Part shown: in pieces, positions 1 through 8,229 of the stretch | Layout of the letters: each line of letters begins with the position of its first letter | Position numbering within the stretch: position 1 is the stretch's first letter | Assembly: GCF_001529295.1 (NCBI RefSeq) | Contig: NZ_LLWK01000038.1 | Coordinates: 186,001 to 250,000, forward strand | Length of the DNA: 64,000 nucleotides | Source: Flavobacterium sp. TAB 87 | GTDB taxonomy: Bacteria; Bacteroidota; Bacteroidia; Flavobacteriales; Flavobacteriaceae | Direction of reading: 5' to 3' | Translations under genes and position numbers: made by a program | Notes under the pieces: generated by a model | What the model saw: the letters and a program-made list of their open reading frames with translations, nothing else | Database searches by the model: none | What the model was told of the DNA's origin: nothing

Positions 1-177
1 AGTAACAGCAAATTGGCTGAGATCTATGACGAAATTAATAAATTAGAAACGACAGAAATCGAGGAATTAAAGTTTTACGATTACGACGAAAAGTATAGAC
101 CATTTGTTTTGTTAGCAGGAATTTTGCTGCTCTTAGAAATTGGTTTACGAAATACCGTTTATAGAAGTTTTATTTAA
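1..177 (+). CDS. batA: BatA-type protein, C-terminal fragment
   Basis: The reading frame is open from the window edge to a TAA at 175-177, giving 58 residues. It ends in one hydrophobic segment (FVLLAGILLLLEIGLR) and a short basic tail, as in the C-terminal membrane anchor of VWA-domain BatA proteins. The identity rests mainly on position: batB, batC, batD and batE follow on the same strand. Bat proteins are inner-membrane or periplasm-facing proteins linked to aerotolerance and stress in Bacteroidota and spirochaetes; their biochemical role is unsettled. The VWA domain lies outside the window and cannot be checked. Confidence 0.75.
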   Translation, partial: SNSKLAEIYDEINKLETTEIEELKFYDYDEKYRPFVLLAGILLLLEIGLRNTVYRSFI

Positions 178-279
178 ATCTAAATTCATCAACGCAATGT
201 AGTTGATAAGAGATTGGAATTTACAATTTTATTTTTGGACTTGAGTGTCGACGTAAAGACGACGCAATTTAAAAACACT

Positions 280-1314
280 ATGGAATTAGACGAAAAAAAA
301 TATTTATATCTATTGCTAATCATCCCGATTGTGGTGTTGATTTACTTTTACAATTTATATTGGAAAAGAAAAAAACAACGTGAATTTGGTGATTTAGAAT
401 TGGTAAAGCAACTGGCTCCAAATCGCTCTAGTTTTAAACCAGTTTTTAAATTGACACTAATGCTATTGGCTTTCACGGCTTTGATTGTCGGACTTATTAA
501 TCCGAAGATTGGAACTAAAATGGAAACTGTAAAACGCGAAGGAATAGATATTGTTTTTGCAATGGACGTTTCTAAAAGTATGCTTGCCGAAGATGTTGCA
601 CCAAACCGATTAGAAAAAAGCAAACAAATCATTTCGCAAATCATCAATCAATTGGGCAGTGATCGAATCGGAATTGTGGCTTACGCCGGAAGTGCTTTTC
701 CACTGTTACCAATTACAAGTGATTATAGTGTTGCCAAAATGTTTTTACAAACGATGAGTCCAGACATTGTTTCATCTCAAGGAACTTCTTTGGATGAGGC
801 GATTAAATTGTCTACCAATTATTTTGACGAAAAAAGTAAAACGAGTAAGTTATTGATATTGATTTCTGATGGAGAAGATCACTCAGATGGTGCAGAAGTT
901 GCAGCGGAAGAAGCCAAAAAAATCGGAATGAAAATTATAACCATTGGTATTGGAACTGAAAAAGGAGCAACAATTCCACTGAAAGTAAACGGTGTCGTAC
1001 AAAGTTTTCAAAGAGACAATAATAATGAAATCGTTATTACTAAAATGAGTGAAGATGGCTTAAAAGCGATTGCAAAAGCTACGAATGGCGGTTATGTAAA
1101 TGGAAACAACACGAAAGTAGTCATTGATTACATAAAAAGTGCTTTAGATAATATTCAGAAAACAGAATTTGAATCGACACAAATGGCCGAGTTTCAATCG
1201 CAGTTTCAATGGTTCCTCGGATTTGCTTTCTTTTTACTATTATTAGATGTTTTTTTATTAGAAAGAAAAACTAAATGGGTTTCTTCTTTAAACTTATTCA
1301 ACGAAAAAAAATAA
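280..1314 (+). CDS. batB: BatB, VWA-domain membrane protein of the aerotolerance operon
   Basis: This 344-residue protein has two N-terminal membrane segments (about 6-27 and 56-76), a von Willebrand factor A domain and a C-terminal membrane segment (about 308-327). The metal-ion-dependent adhesion site is intact at D96-x-S98-x-S100. The frame is open 66 bases further upstream, but ATG 280 gives the usual short N-terminus before the first membrane segment, so it is preferred. The gene lies between the batA tail and the TPR gene batC, the standard Bat order. VWA domains normally bind protein partners through the metal site; the partner here is presumably another Bat protein (inference). Confidence 0.9.
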   Translation: MELDEKKYLYLLLIIPIVVLIYFYNLYWKRKKQREFGDLELVKQLAPNRSSFKPVFKLTLMLLAFTALIVGLINPKIGTKMETVKREGIDIVFAMDVSKSMLAEDVAPNRLEKSKQIISQIINQLGSDRIGIVAYAGSAFPLLPITSDYSVAKMFLQTMSPDIVSSQGTSLDEAIKLSTNYFDEKSKTSKLLILISDGEDHSDGAEVAAEEAKKIGMKIITIGIGTEKGATIPLKVNGVVQSFQRDNNNEIVITKMSEDGLKAIAKATNGGYVNGNNTKVVIDYIKSALDNIQKTEFESTQMAEFQSQFQWFLGFAFFLLLLDVFLLERKTKWVSSLNLFNEKK

Positions 1315-1349
1315 ACTTATAGATCTAATTTATAAGCAAAAAATATATA

Positions 1350-2111
1350 ATGAGACATTTTATACTGACATTTCTACTTTGTGTTTCTGCCTTTCTTTCG
1401 GCTCAAGAAAAAGATAAAGCTTTGCCTACTGCCAACGAAGAATATGCGCAAAAAAACTACGTTGATGCCGAAGCCAACTACCGTATCTCACAATCAAGAT
1501 TTCCAAATCGCAGCGTTGCAGCTTACAATATGGGGAATACGATTTACAAACAAAAGCAGGCTGGCGAAGCGAAGTTTGCGTATGCAAATGCTATAAAAAA
1601 TGCGAAAACAAAGCCGCAAAAACATAAAGCTTTCCACAATTTAGGGAATGCCTTTATGTTAGAGAAAGATTATACACAAGCAGTGGAAGCCTATAAAAAT
1701 GCGCTGCGCAACAATCCTACTGATGATGAAACGCGGTATAATTATGCTTTGGCTAAAAAACTGCTAAAAGAAAATCCACCGAAAAAAGATCAAAACAAGG
1801 ATAAAGATAAAGATAAAGACAAAGACAAAAAAGACGATCAAAAAGACAAGGATAAAAAAGATCAAGATAAAAAAGACGGAAAAGACGACAAGGATAAGGA
1901 TAAAAAGGATAAAGATGATCCAAATAAAGAACCTAAAAAAGACGATCCTTCCGATAAAGACAAAGAGCCAAAACCACAACCTGGCGGGATTTCTAAGCAA
2001 AGAGTCGAAAATTTATTAGACGCTGTGAACAATGAAGAAAAGAAAATTCAGGATAAAATAAATGCACAAAAAGCAAAAGCAACTCCTAGAAAAGCAGAGA
2101 AGGATTGGTAA
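1350..2111 (+). CDS. batC: BatC-like TPR protein with Lys/Asp-rich tail
   Basis: The 253-residue product begins with a signal peptide (about 1-18, ending SAFLSAQ), followed by TPR repeats over roughly residues 25-140 (for example NLGNAFMLEKDYTQAVEAYK). Residues about 142-208 are almost entirely Lys and Asp with a few Gln, Pro and Glu, a highly charged segment that is probably disordered. It starts 35 bases after batB and precedes batD, so it is most likely cotranscribed. TPRs suggest a scaffold role in the Bat complex. The charged tail may bind a partner or cell-wall polymer, but nothing in the sequence proves that. Confidence 0.85.
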   Translation: MRHFILTFLLCVSAFLSAQEKDKALPTANEEYAQKNYVDAEANYRISQSRFPNRSVAAYNMGNTIYKQKQAGEAKFAYANAIKNAKTKPQKHKAFHNLGNAFMLEKDYTQAVEAYKNALRNNPTDDETRYNYALAKKLLKENPPKKDQNKDKDKDKDKDKKDDQKDKDKKDQDKKDGKDDKDKDKKDKDDPNKEPKKDDPSDKDKEPKPQPGGISKQRVENLLDAVNNEEKKIQDKINAQKAKATPRKAEKDW

Positions 2112-2168
2112 CAATTTATTCTGAAAAATTAAAAAAATAAAGCAAAGTTTCGATTGAGAAAAATCTAA

Positions 2169-3929
2169 ATGAAAAAATATATTTTTATACTATTACTAAG
2201 TTTTCAAAGTCTATTGGCTCAAGTTCAATTTGAAGCCAGAGTCAGCAAAACTACGCTTGGATTAAACGAAAGATTGCGCATCGACTTTGCGATGAACGTG
2301 GATGGCGATAACTTTATGCAGCCTTCATTTGATGGCTTTAGAGTAATTGCTGGCCCAAGTCAACAAGTAAGCCAATCGTGGATCAATGGTAAAAGTTCAT
2401 TCGAAAAAATATACTCTTATTTCCTAGTTCCCAATCAAAAAGGGAGCTTAGTGATTAAACAAGCAGCAATTGAATACAACGGGCAGATTTACAAAACTTC
2501 GCCCATAAAGATCAATGTAACCGATGCCGTTGCCCAAGAAAGAGACCCGAATGATCCTCAACAACCTTCAGCCGACAATAATTTATACTTAGTTGCCGAA
2601 ATTTCCAAAACGAATCCGTACGTAAACGAGCCAATTACAGTAGTTTATAAGCTGTATTTTAGCTACAACATCGGGATTACCAATTGGAGAGAATTGGATA
2701 AGCCAAAATACAATGATTTTTGGAGCCAGAACATCGACATCAAACAACTCGTTGCAGAAGAAGGCACGTATAAAGGCGAAAAGTACCGTTATGTAGTACT
2801 CAGAAAAACAGTGCTATATCCGCAAAAATCAGGAAAACTAGAAATTGAACCTCTGGCTTTGGACATTGATGTGCAATTACCAACCAACAGACGCAGTATG
2901 TTTGGACAAGTTGTTGTAACAGATGGACACAAACGCGTATCTGCAGGATCAAAAACAATTCGTGTTAAAGCATTGCCAGAAGCCAATAAACCAGAAGATT
3001 TTAGTGGTGCTGTTGGTAAATTTGATTTTAAAGTAGTGCCTTCTAAAACCTCTTTAAAAAATGGCGAAAGTTTAGATTTACTAGTTTCTGTGTCTGGAAC
3101 TGGAAACATGAAATTGTTTACCTTACCCAAACCCGTAGTTCCAAATGCGCTCGAAATGTACGACCCAGTACACGACGAAAAAGTAAACACCACTTTGGCT
3201 GGAATGAATGGAAAAATTTCAGACAGTTATACTATCGTACCGCAATACAAAGGGAATTATGCCATAAAACCATTGTCATTTTCGTATTTTGACATCGGTT
3301 CGAATAGTTATAAAACCATTACTGCGCCAGAAATAATGGTCAATGTGTTGGATGGACCAATGCCGGCAGCTGCGAACGCTGCTTCAACTGCGAACTTAGA
3401 CAAAAATCAAATTGCTGCGGCAGAACAATTCAAATACATTGCTTTAAAAACAGATTTAAAACCAATCAATCAGAAAGATTTTTATGGCTCCAAATTTTTC
3501 TATGCCTTATTACTCTTGCCCTTTCTACTGTTACCAATTATCATTGTAGCGAAGAAAAAGAAAGAAGCTATTGATGGTGATGTTACTGGAAACCGAATTA
3601 AAAGAAACAATAAATTGGCCAAAAAATATCTATCTGAAGCCAAGAAACAACTAAATAACAAAGAAGCTTTTTACATTGCTTTAGAGAAAGCCATGCATAA
3701 TTTCTTAAAGGCAAAATTGCACATCGAGACTTCTGAAATGAGTAAAGACAACATTCAAGAACTGTTATTGTCGCAGAATGCAAAGCCAGAATCGGTACAG
3801 AATTTCATTAATTTGACTGAAAATTGCGAGTTTGCGAGATACGCTCCGGCTTCTAGCGCAACCATTCAAGATGATTTTGATAAAGCAGTTGTGATTATTT
3901 CCGAATTAGAAAAGCAATTAAAAGCGTAA
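2169..3929 (+). CDS. batD: BatD, exported Ig-like domain protein
   Basis: This 586-residue protein has a signal peptide (about 1-17, ending QSLLAQ), a long extracytoplasmic region rich in beta strands, and one membrane segment near 440-462 followed by a basic stop-transfer run. A helical cytoplasmic tail of about 120 residues follows. Length, topology and position between batC and batE match the BatD family. The large periplasmic region suggests interaction with envelope partners. Spacing to batC is 57 bases and to batE 36 bases, consistent with one transcript. Confidence 0.88.
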   Translation: MKKYIFILLLSFQSLLAQVQFEARVSKTTLGLNERLRIDFAMNVDGDNFMQPSFDGFRVIAGPSQQVSQSWINGKSSFEKIYSYFLVPNQKGSLVIKQAAIEYNGQIYKTSPIKINVTDAVAQERDPNDPQQPSADNNLYLVAEISKTNPYVNEPITVVYKLYFSYNIGITNWRELDKPKYNDFWSQNIDIKQLVAEEGTYKGEKYRYVVLRKTVLYPQKSGKLEIEPLALDIDVQLPTNRRSMFGQVVVTDGHKRVSAGSKTIRVKALPEANKPEDFSGAVGKFDFKVVPSKTSLKNGESLDLLVSVSGTGNMKLFTLPKPVVPNALEMYDPVHDEKVNTTLAGMNGKISDSYTIVPQYKGNYAIKPLSFSYFDIGSNSYKTITAPEIMVNVLDGPMPAAANAASTANLDKNQIAAAEQFKYIALKTDLKPINQKDFYGSKFFYALLLLPFLLLPIIIVAKKKKEAIDGDVTGNRIKRNNKLAKKYLSEAKKQLNNKEAFYIALEKAMHNFLKAKLHIETSEMSKDNIQELLLSQNAKPESVQNFINLTENCEFARYAPASSATIQDDFDKAVVIISELEKQLKA

Positions 3930-3965
3930 ACAAAACGTTGCTCGTTACCAAATAAATAGCATCAA

Positions 3966-4718
3966 ATGAAAAATATACTGTTTCTCTTTTTATTCATTAC
4001 GCAAGTTCTTTTTGCACAATCGAGTTTCGAAAAAGCGAACGATTTATACACCAATTTAAAATATCAAGAAGCGGCCTCTGCTTATGAAGATATTTTAAAG
4101 ACGGAAAAATTACAATCGGCAGACTTGTATTTCAATTTAGGAAACTGTTATTACAAGCTGAATCAAGTTGCGCCGTCGATCTACAATTATGAGAAAGCAC
4201 TCTTTTTAAGACCAAATGATGCCGCTGCACTAAACAACTTAAAATTTGCAAAAAAACTAACTATTGACGAGATTAAAGACGTTCCTAAAGTTGGTTTTGC
4301 CAAATTGGTTCAGAATTTCACTGGAATTTTTACTTACAATACCTGGGCATGGATCTGCGTTGCGCTTTCATTCTGCTTTTTATTCTGCTTTATTGGCTAC
4401 TATCTTTCTCAATTAACACTTGCAAAACGACTCTATTTTACGGGAATGTTTTTGCTGATCTTCGTATTACTTTTAAGTTTTTCGGCTGCAATTTCAGAAA
4501 AACACTTTTTTAATAACAATCGACCAGCTATTGTTTTTGCCGAAATTACCGAAATACACAGTGAACCTCAAAAAGGAGCTTCAGTTATTGTCGTTTTACA
4601 CGAAGGTGCAAAATTGTATGTGAAAGAAACTTTAAATTCTTGGAAAAAAATTGAATTGACCGACGGTACAGAAGGTTGGATTGAAGCCAGTGCAATTATA
4701 GAAGTGAAGCGAGAATAG
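3966..4718 (+). CDS. batE: BatE, TPR and SH3-like membrane protein
   Basis: The 250-residue product has a signal peptide (about 1-17), TPR repeats (about 20-100), two membrane segments (about 123-145 and 157-178) and a C-terminal SH3b-like domain (about 190-250, with the HSEPQKGASVIVVLHEG pattern and a terminal EGWI). This is the normal BatE arrangement. It closes the bat operon; the next gene is convergent, with 32 bases between stop codons. SH3b domains often bind peptidoglycan or peptides, which fits an envelope location. No clear hairpin terminator is seen in the short gap. Confidence 0.87.
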   Translation: MKNILFLFLFITQVLFAQSSFEKANDLYTNLKYQEAASAYEDILKTEKLQSADLYFNLGNCYYKLNQVAPSIYNYEKALFLRPNDAAALNNLKFAKKLTIDEIKDVPKVGFAKLVQNFTGIFTYNTWAWICVALSFCFLFCFIGYYLSQLTLAKRLYFTGMFLLIFVLLLSFSAAISEKHFFNNNRPAIVFAEITEIHSEPQKGASVIVVLHEGAKLYVKETLNSWKKIELTDGTEGWIEASAIIEVKRE

Positions 4719-4750
4719 GTACTAATGACTATTTATTAATAGTTGAGTAA

Positions 4751-5329
4751 CTAATTCCCTTCAAATCGGTACACTTTTTCTGGAGTTACGCAATAATCCA
4801 AACGAACATCGGTCTCAAAAACATCTTCAATTTGATCTTCGGCTTCAAAAAATGAAAGTCCAATTTTGAGTGTTTCAGGCTTGCACTCAGATAGAAATTT
4901 ATCGTAAAAACCTTTTCCGTAACCAACTCTATTCCCTTTTATATCAAAAGCCAAAAGCGGTACAAAAACCACTTCAATTTTAGAATTGGGCACTTCTATT
5001 CCATCAACTGGTTCTGGAATATCGTATTGGTTTGTTTTTATTGTAGTGTTATCTGTGAGTAGAAAATGCGTCATTGTTCTCGAGTCGAACTCACTTTTAG
5101 AAATAACGACTTCCTTGTCTTTTCCTGCTAAAACATGCAAGATTAATTCGGTATCGACTTCATGGTGTTTTACAATGGGCAGAAAAATATGGTAATAGGT
5201 GCGGCTCCATATATCCATTTGGATTAATTGGTTAGAAATTGCCATACTTTTCTCTTCCAAGTCGTGTTCGGACATTAAAGATCGTAGTGCTTTATACTTA
5301 ATTCGAAGTTCTTTTTTAGTCCAGCTCAT
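4751..5329 (-). CDS. 5-formyltetrahydrofolate cyclo-ligase
   Basis: This 192-residue protein matches the MTHFS family, which converts 5-formyl-THF to 5,10-methenyl-THF using ATP in one-carbon metabolism. The diagnostic glycine-rich motif GNRVGYGKGFYDKFL lies at about 131-145, and the N-terminal Lys/Arg-rich start (KKELRIKYKALRS) is typical. Its start overlaps the end of the upstream zinc hydrolase gene by 14 bases, so the two are probably translated from one mRNA. Length is normal for the family. Confidence 0.92.
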   Translation of the reverse strand: MSWTKKELRIKYKALRSLMSEHDLEEKSMAISNQLIQMDIWSRTYYHIFLPIVKHHEVDTELILHVLAGKDKEVVISKSEFDSRTMTHFLLTDNTTIKTNQYDIPEPVDGIEVPNSKIEVVFVPLLAFDIKGNRVGYGKGFYDKFLSECKPETLKIGLSFFEAEDQIEDVFETDVRLDYCVTPEKVYRFEGN

Positions 5330-6296
5330 CTTCTAATCCAGCTTTTGAAATGTGATAAATAGCATCACCTTGATAAACAATTGGTGAATGATTGGCATTA
5401 ATAACGTAACCTTCATGCGGCGCTTTTACCTTCCGTTCAAATTTCCCGAAGGGATCAGTAATTGTTGCTAAAATAGTTCCTTTGGTTACAAAATGTCCAA
5501 CCATATTAAAATCATGCAGCAAACCTGAACATTTAGCGCGCATCCAAACCGAATTTTTAATATAAATTGTGGGATGTAGTGCAGTTTCATCCAGTTGCTT
5601 TTCATCCAACATATTAAGGTATTTCAACAATCGTTTCACACCTCTAACCCCTTCATTGGCAATATCTTGATTGATATCTAACGATTTTCCGCCTTCAAAA
5701 AGCAGCATTTTGACATTAGATTTAGAACAAGCATTGCGAAATGAGCCTGCTATGTTTTTAGAAAACAAAGTAAAAGGCGCATTAAAGATATCCGCTAAAA
5801 CTTTCAATTCAGCATCATCATCGGTCAATCGAATTTGAGCCGCATTAAAACGACTCGCTCCACCAGCATGAAAATCTACTGCGTAGTCAAGCAAGGGCAA
5901 AACATCCTCTACTAAATGAAAGGCAAACCGACTGGCCAACGAACCTCTTCGACTTCCAGGAAAAACACGGTTCAAATCACGTCCATCGGGAAATTCCCGA
6001 TTTCTATTTATAAAGCCATATACATTAATGACCGGAATACAAATAATTGTACCGCGTGCGGGTTTATTAATTTTTTTATAGATCAATTGTCGAACTATTT
6101 CCACGCCATTAATTTCGTCACCATGTATTCCAGCCGAAAAAAGCACGGTCGGGCCCGCAATTTTTGAACGTCGAATAATAACCGGAATATTGAGTTTGGT
6201 AGTCGTGTGCAAACGAGCTATTTCAACATTTATCGTTCTACTTTCTCCTGGCAAAACGGTTTCGCCAAAAATAATCATAGGTTTCAATTCTCTCAT
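5316..6296 (-). CDS. Succinylglutamate desuccinylase/aspartoacylase-family zinc hydrolase
   Basis: The 326-residue protein carries the M14-like AstE/AspA zinc site: H58 and E61 in AGIHGDEING, with a third ligand likely H143 in DFHAGG. The RNREFPDGRDLNRVFPG segment is typical of this family. Such enzymes remove acyl or amino-acid groups from small amide substrates, but the substrate cannot be read from the sequence. Some relatives sit beside RimK-type glutamate ligases; none is present here. It is cotranscribed with the downstream cyclo-ligase through a 14-base overlap. A second in-frame ATG lies 18 bases inside. Confidence 0.85.
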   Translation of the reverse strand: MRELKPMIIFGETVLPGESRTINVEIARLHTTTKLNIPVIIRRSKIAGPTVLFSAGIHGDEINGVEIVRQLIYKKINKPARGTIICIPVINVYGFINRNREFPDGRDLNRVFPGSRRGSLASRFAFHLVEDVLPLLDYAVDFHAGGASRFNAAQIRLTDDDAELKVLADIFNAPFTLFSKNIAGSFRNACSKSNVKMLLFEGGKSLDINQDIANEGVRGVKRLLKYLNMLDEKQLDETALHPTIYIKNSVWMRAKCSGLLHDFNMVGHFVTKGTILATITDPFGKFERKVKAPHEGYVINANHSPIVYQGDAIYHISKAGLEDELD

Positions 6297-6429
6297 AACT
6301 AAAATAAAGCCTAAATATAGAAATTATTATTTGTAATTTGTAAATTTGATTCGAATTCCAGATTAAGAAAATAATTGAAGCAAAACCTTCTTAGTCGCAC
6401 AAAATACTCGCTTTTCAGTACAAAATACC

Positions 6430-8226
6430 ATGCAAAATCCATCTCTTGAACTTCAAATACAAACCTTACCCGACAATCCTGGCGTATACCAATATTACGA
6501 CAAAGACGGAAAAATACTGTATGTTGGAAAAGCCAAGAACCTAAAAAAAAGAGTCTCTTCTTATTTCAATAAAGTACACGATACAGCCAAAACAAATGTA
6601 TTGGTTCGTAAAATAGTAACGATAAAACACATTGTCGTTCCTACAGAAACGGACGCTTTACTACTCGAAAACAACTTAATTAAAACCTTGCAACCACGGT
6701 ACAACGTGTTGCTTCGTGATGATAAAAGCTACCCTTGGATTTGCATTAAAAACGAACCGTTCTCGCGCATATTTTCTACCCGAAGAATGGTCAAAGATGG
6801 CTCTGAATATTTTGGGCCATATACCAGTTTCAAAACCGTACATACCATTTTAGATTTAATAAAAGAATTGTACCCGCTGCGAACGTGCAACTATGATTTG
6901 AGCAAATCAAATATAGAAAGCGGAAAATTTAAAGTCTGTTTAGAATACCATATTGGCAATTGCAAAGGACCGTGTGAAGGATTTGAAACGTTACAAAACT
7001 ATCAAAATCACGTCGATAAAATTCGAGAAATTCTAAAAGGAAATTTCAAAGAAAGTTTGAAAGATTTCAAAAAATTAATGGTGACTTTAGCGCAAGATTT
7101 GCGTTTTGAAGAAGCACAAAAGATTAAAGAAAAAATAGAAGTGCTCGAAAATTATCAATCGCGTTCTACTATCGTCAATCCAAAAATTACCAATATCGAT
7201 GTCTTTTCAATTGTTTCAGACGAAAGCGCAGCCTACGTTAACTTTTTACAAATAGCGCACGGTTCGATTATTCGTTCGCATACTTTAGAAATGAAAAAAA
7301 AGCTGGACGAAACCGACGAAGAATTGCTCGAGCTTGCCGTAGTAGAACTTCGGGAGCGCTTTAATTTACTCTCGAGAGAAATCATTGTGCCTTTTGAAAT
7401 GAATCTAGGCGACAAAATAAAAGTCACCGTTCCGCAATTGGGCGACAAGAAACAGATATTAGATTTGTCCATTCGTAACGCTAAGTTTTACCGAATCGAA
7501 CAACTCAAGCAACTGCAAATCGTCGATCCAGATCGCCACACCAAACGCATCATGGCACAAATGCAAAAAGATTTACGCTTACCTGTCGAGCCGCGCCATA
7601 TTGAATGTTTTGACAACTCTAACATACAAGGAACTAATCCTGTGGCGGCTTGTGTGGTCTTTAAAGATGGTAAACCAAGCAAAAAAGACTACCGCCATTT
7701 CAACATTAAAACCGTTGTAGGTCCAGACGATTTTGCGTCAATGGAAGAAGTGGTGTACCGCCGCTACAAACGATTGCTGGACGAAAATGAGCCGTTGCCA
7801 CAGCTAATTATTATTGACGGAGGTAAAGGCCAATTGTCTTCTGCCTTAAAAAGTTTAGACGCACTCGAATTACGTGGTAAAATTGCCATTATTGGTATCG
7901 CCAAAAGACTCGAAGAACTCTTTTATCCCGGAGATTCAATCCCGCTGTATTTGGATAAAAAATCAGAAACCTTGAAAATTATTCAGCAATTGCGAAACGA
8001 AGCCCACCGCTTCGGAATCACTTTTCATCGCGATAAACGAAGCAAAGCTGCACTCAATTCTTCGATGGAAAGTATACCTGGAATTGGAGAGAAAACTATG
8101 GAAACACTCATCCGAAATTTTAAAAGTGTTAAAAGATTGAAACTTGCCACCGAAAAAGAAATATCTGAGGTCATTGGTGTATCTAAAGCCAAAAAAATTG
8201 TCGACTTTTACAAAACCAATGCCTAA
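6430..8226 (+). CDS. uvrC: UvrC, excinuclease ABC subunit C
   Basis: This 598-residue protein makes the 3' and 5' incisions in nucleotide excision repair. It has the N-terminal GIY-YIG nuclease (GVYQYY with Y20, YVG at 31-33, R41), a Cys-rich linker (CNYDLS, CLEYHIGNCKGPCEG), a UVR helix pair near 204-240 for UvrB contact, the RNase H-like C-terminal nuclease (IECFDNSNIQG, LIIIDGGKGQLSSA) and tandem helix-hairpin-helix motifs at the end (SIPGIGEKTMETLI). All domains appear intact and the length is standard. The patatin gene begins 4 bases after its stop. Confidence 0.97.
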   Translation: MQNPSLELQIQTLPDNPGVYQYYDKDGKILYVGKAKNLKKRVSSYFNKVHDTAKTNVLVRKIVTIKHIVVPTETDALLLENNLIKTLQPRYNVLLRDDKSYPWICIKNEPFSRIFSTRRMVKDGSEYFGPYTSFKTVHTILDLIKELYPLRTCNYDLSKSNIESGKFKVCLEYHIGNCKGPCEGFETLQNYQNHVDKIREILKGNFKESLKDFKKLMVTLAQDLRFEEAQKIKEKIEVLENYQSRSTIVNPKITNIDVFSIVSDESAAYVNFLQIAHGSIIRSHTLEMKKKLDETDEELLELAVVELRERFNLLSREIIVPFEMNLGDKIKVTVPQLGDKKQILDLSIRNAKFYRIEQLKQLQIVDPDRHTKRIMAQMQKDLRLPVEPRHIECFDNSNIQGTNPVAACVVFKDGKPSKKDYRHFNIKTVVGPDDFASMEEVVYRRYKRLLDENEPLPQLIIIDGGKGQLSSALKSLDALELRGKIAIIGIAKRLEELFYPGDSIPLYLDKKSETLKIIQQLRNEAHRFGITFHRDKRSKAALNSSMESIPGIGEKTMETLIRNFKSVKRLKLATEKEISEVIGVSKAKKIVDFYKTNA

Positions 8227-8229
8227 TTT

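Noticed and set aside
1764-2000. Minus-strand ORF rich in Phe and Ile opposite batC
   Set aside because: It is the reverse complement of the Lys/Asp-rich batC segment, so the composition is an artefact.
2789-3193. 134-codon minus-strand ORF inside batD
   Set aside because: batD is intact on the other strand with full family features; the ORF shows no recognisable family.
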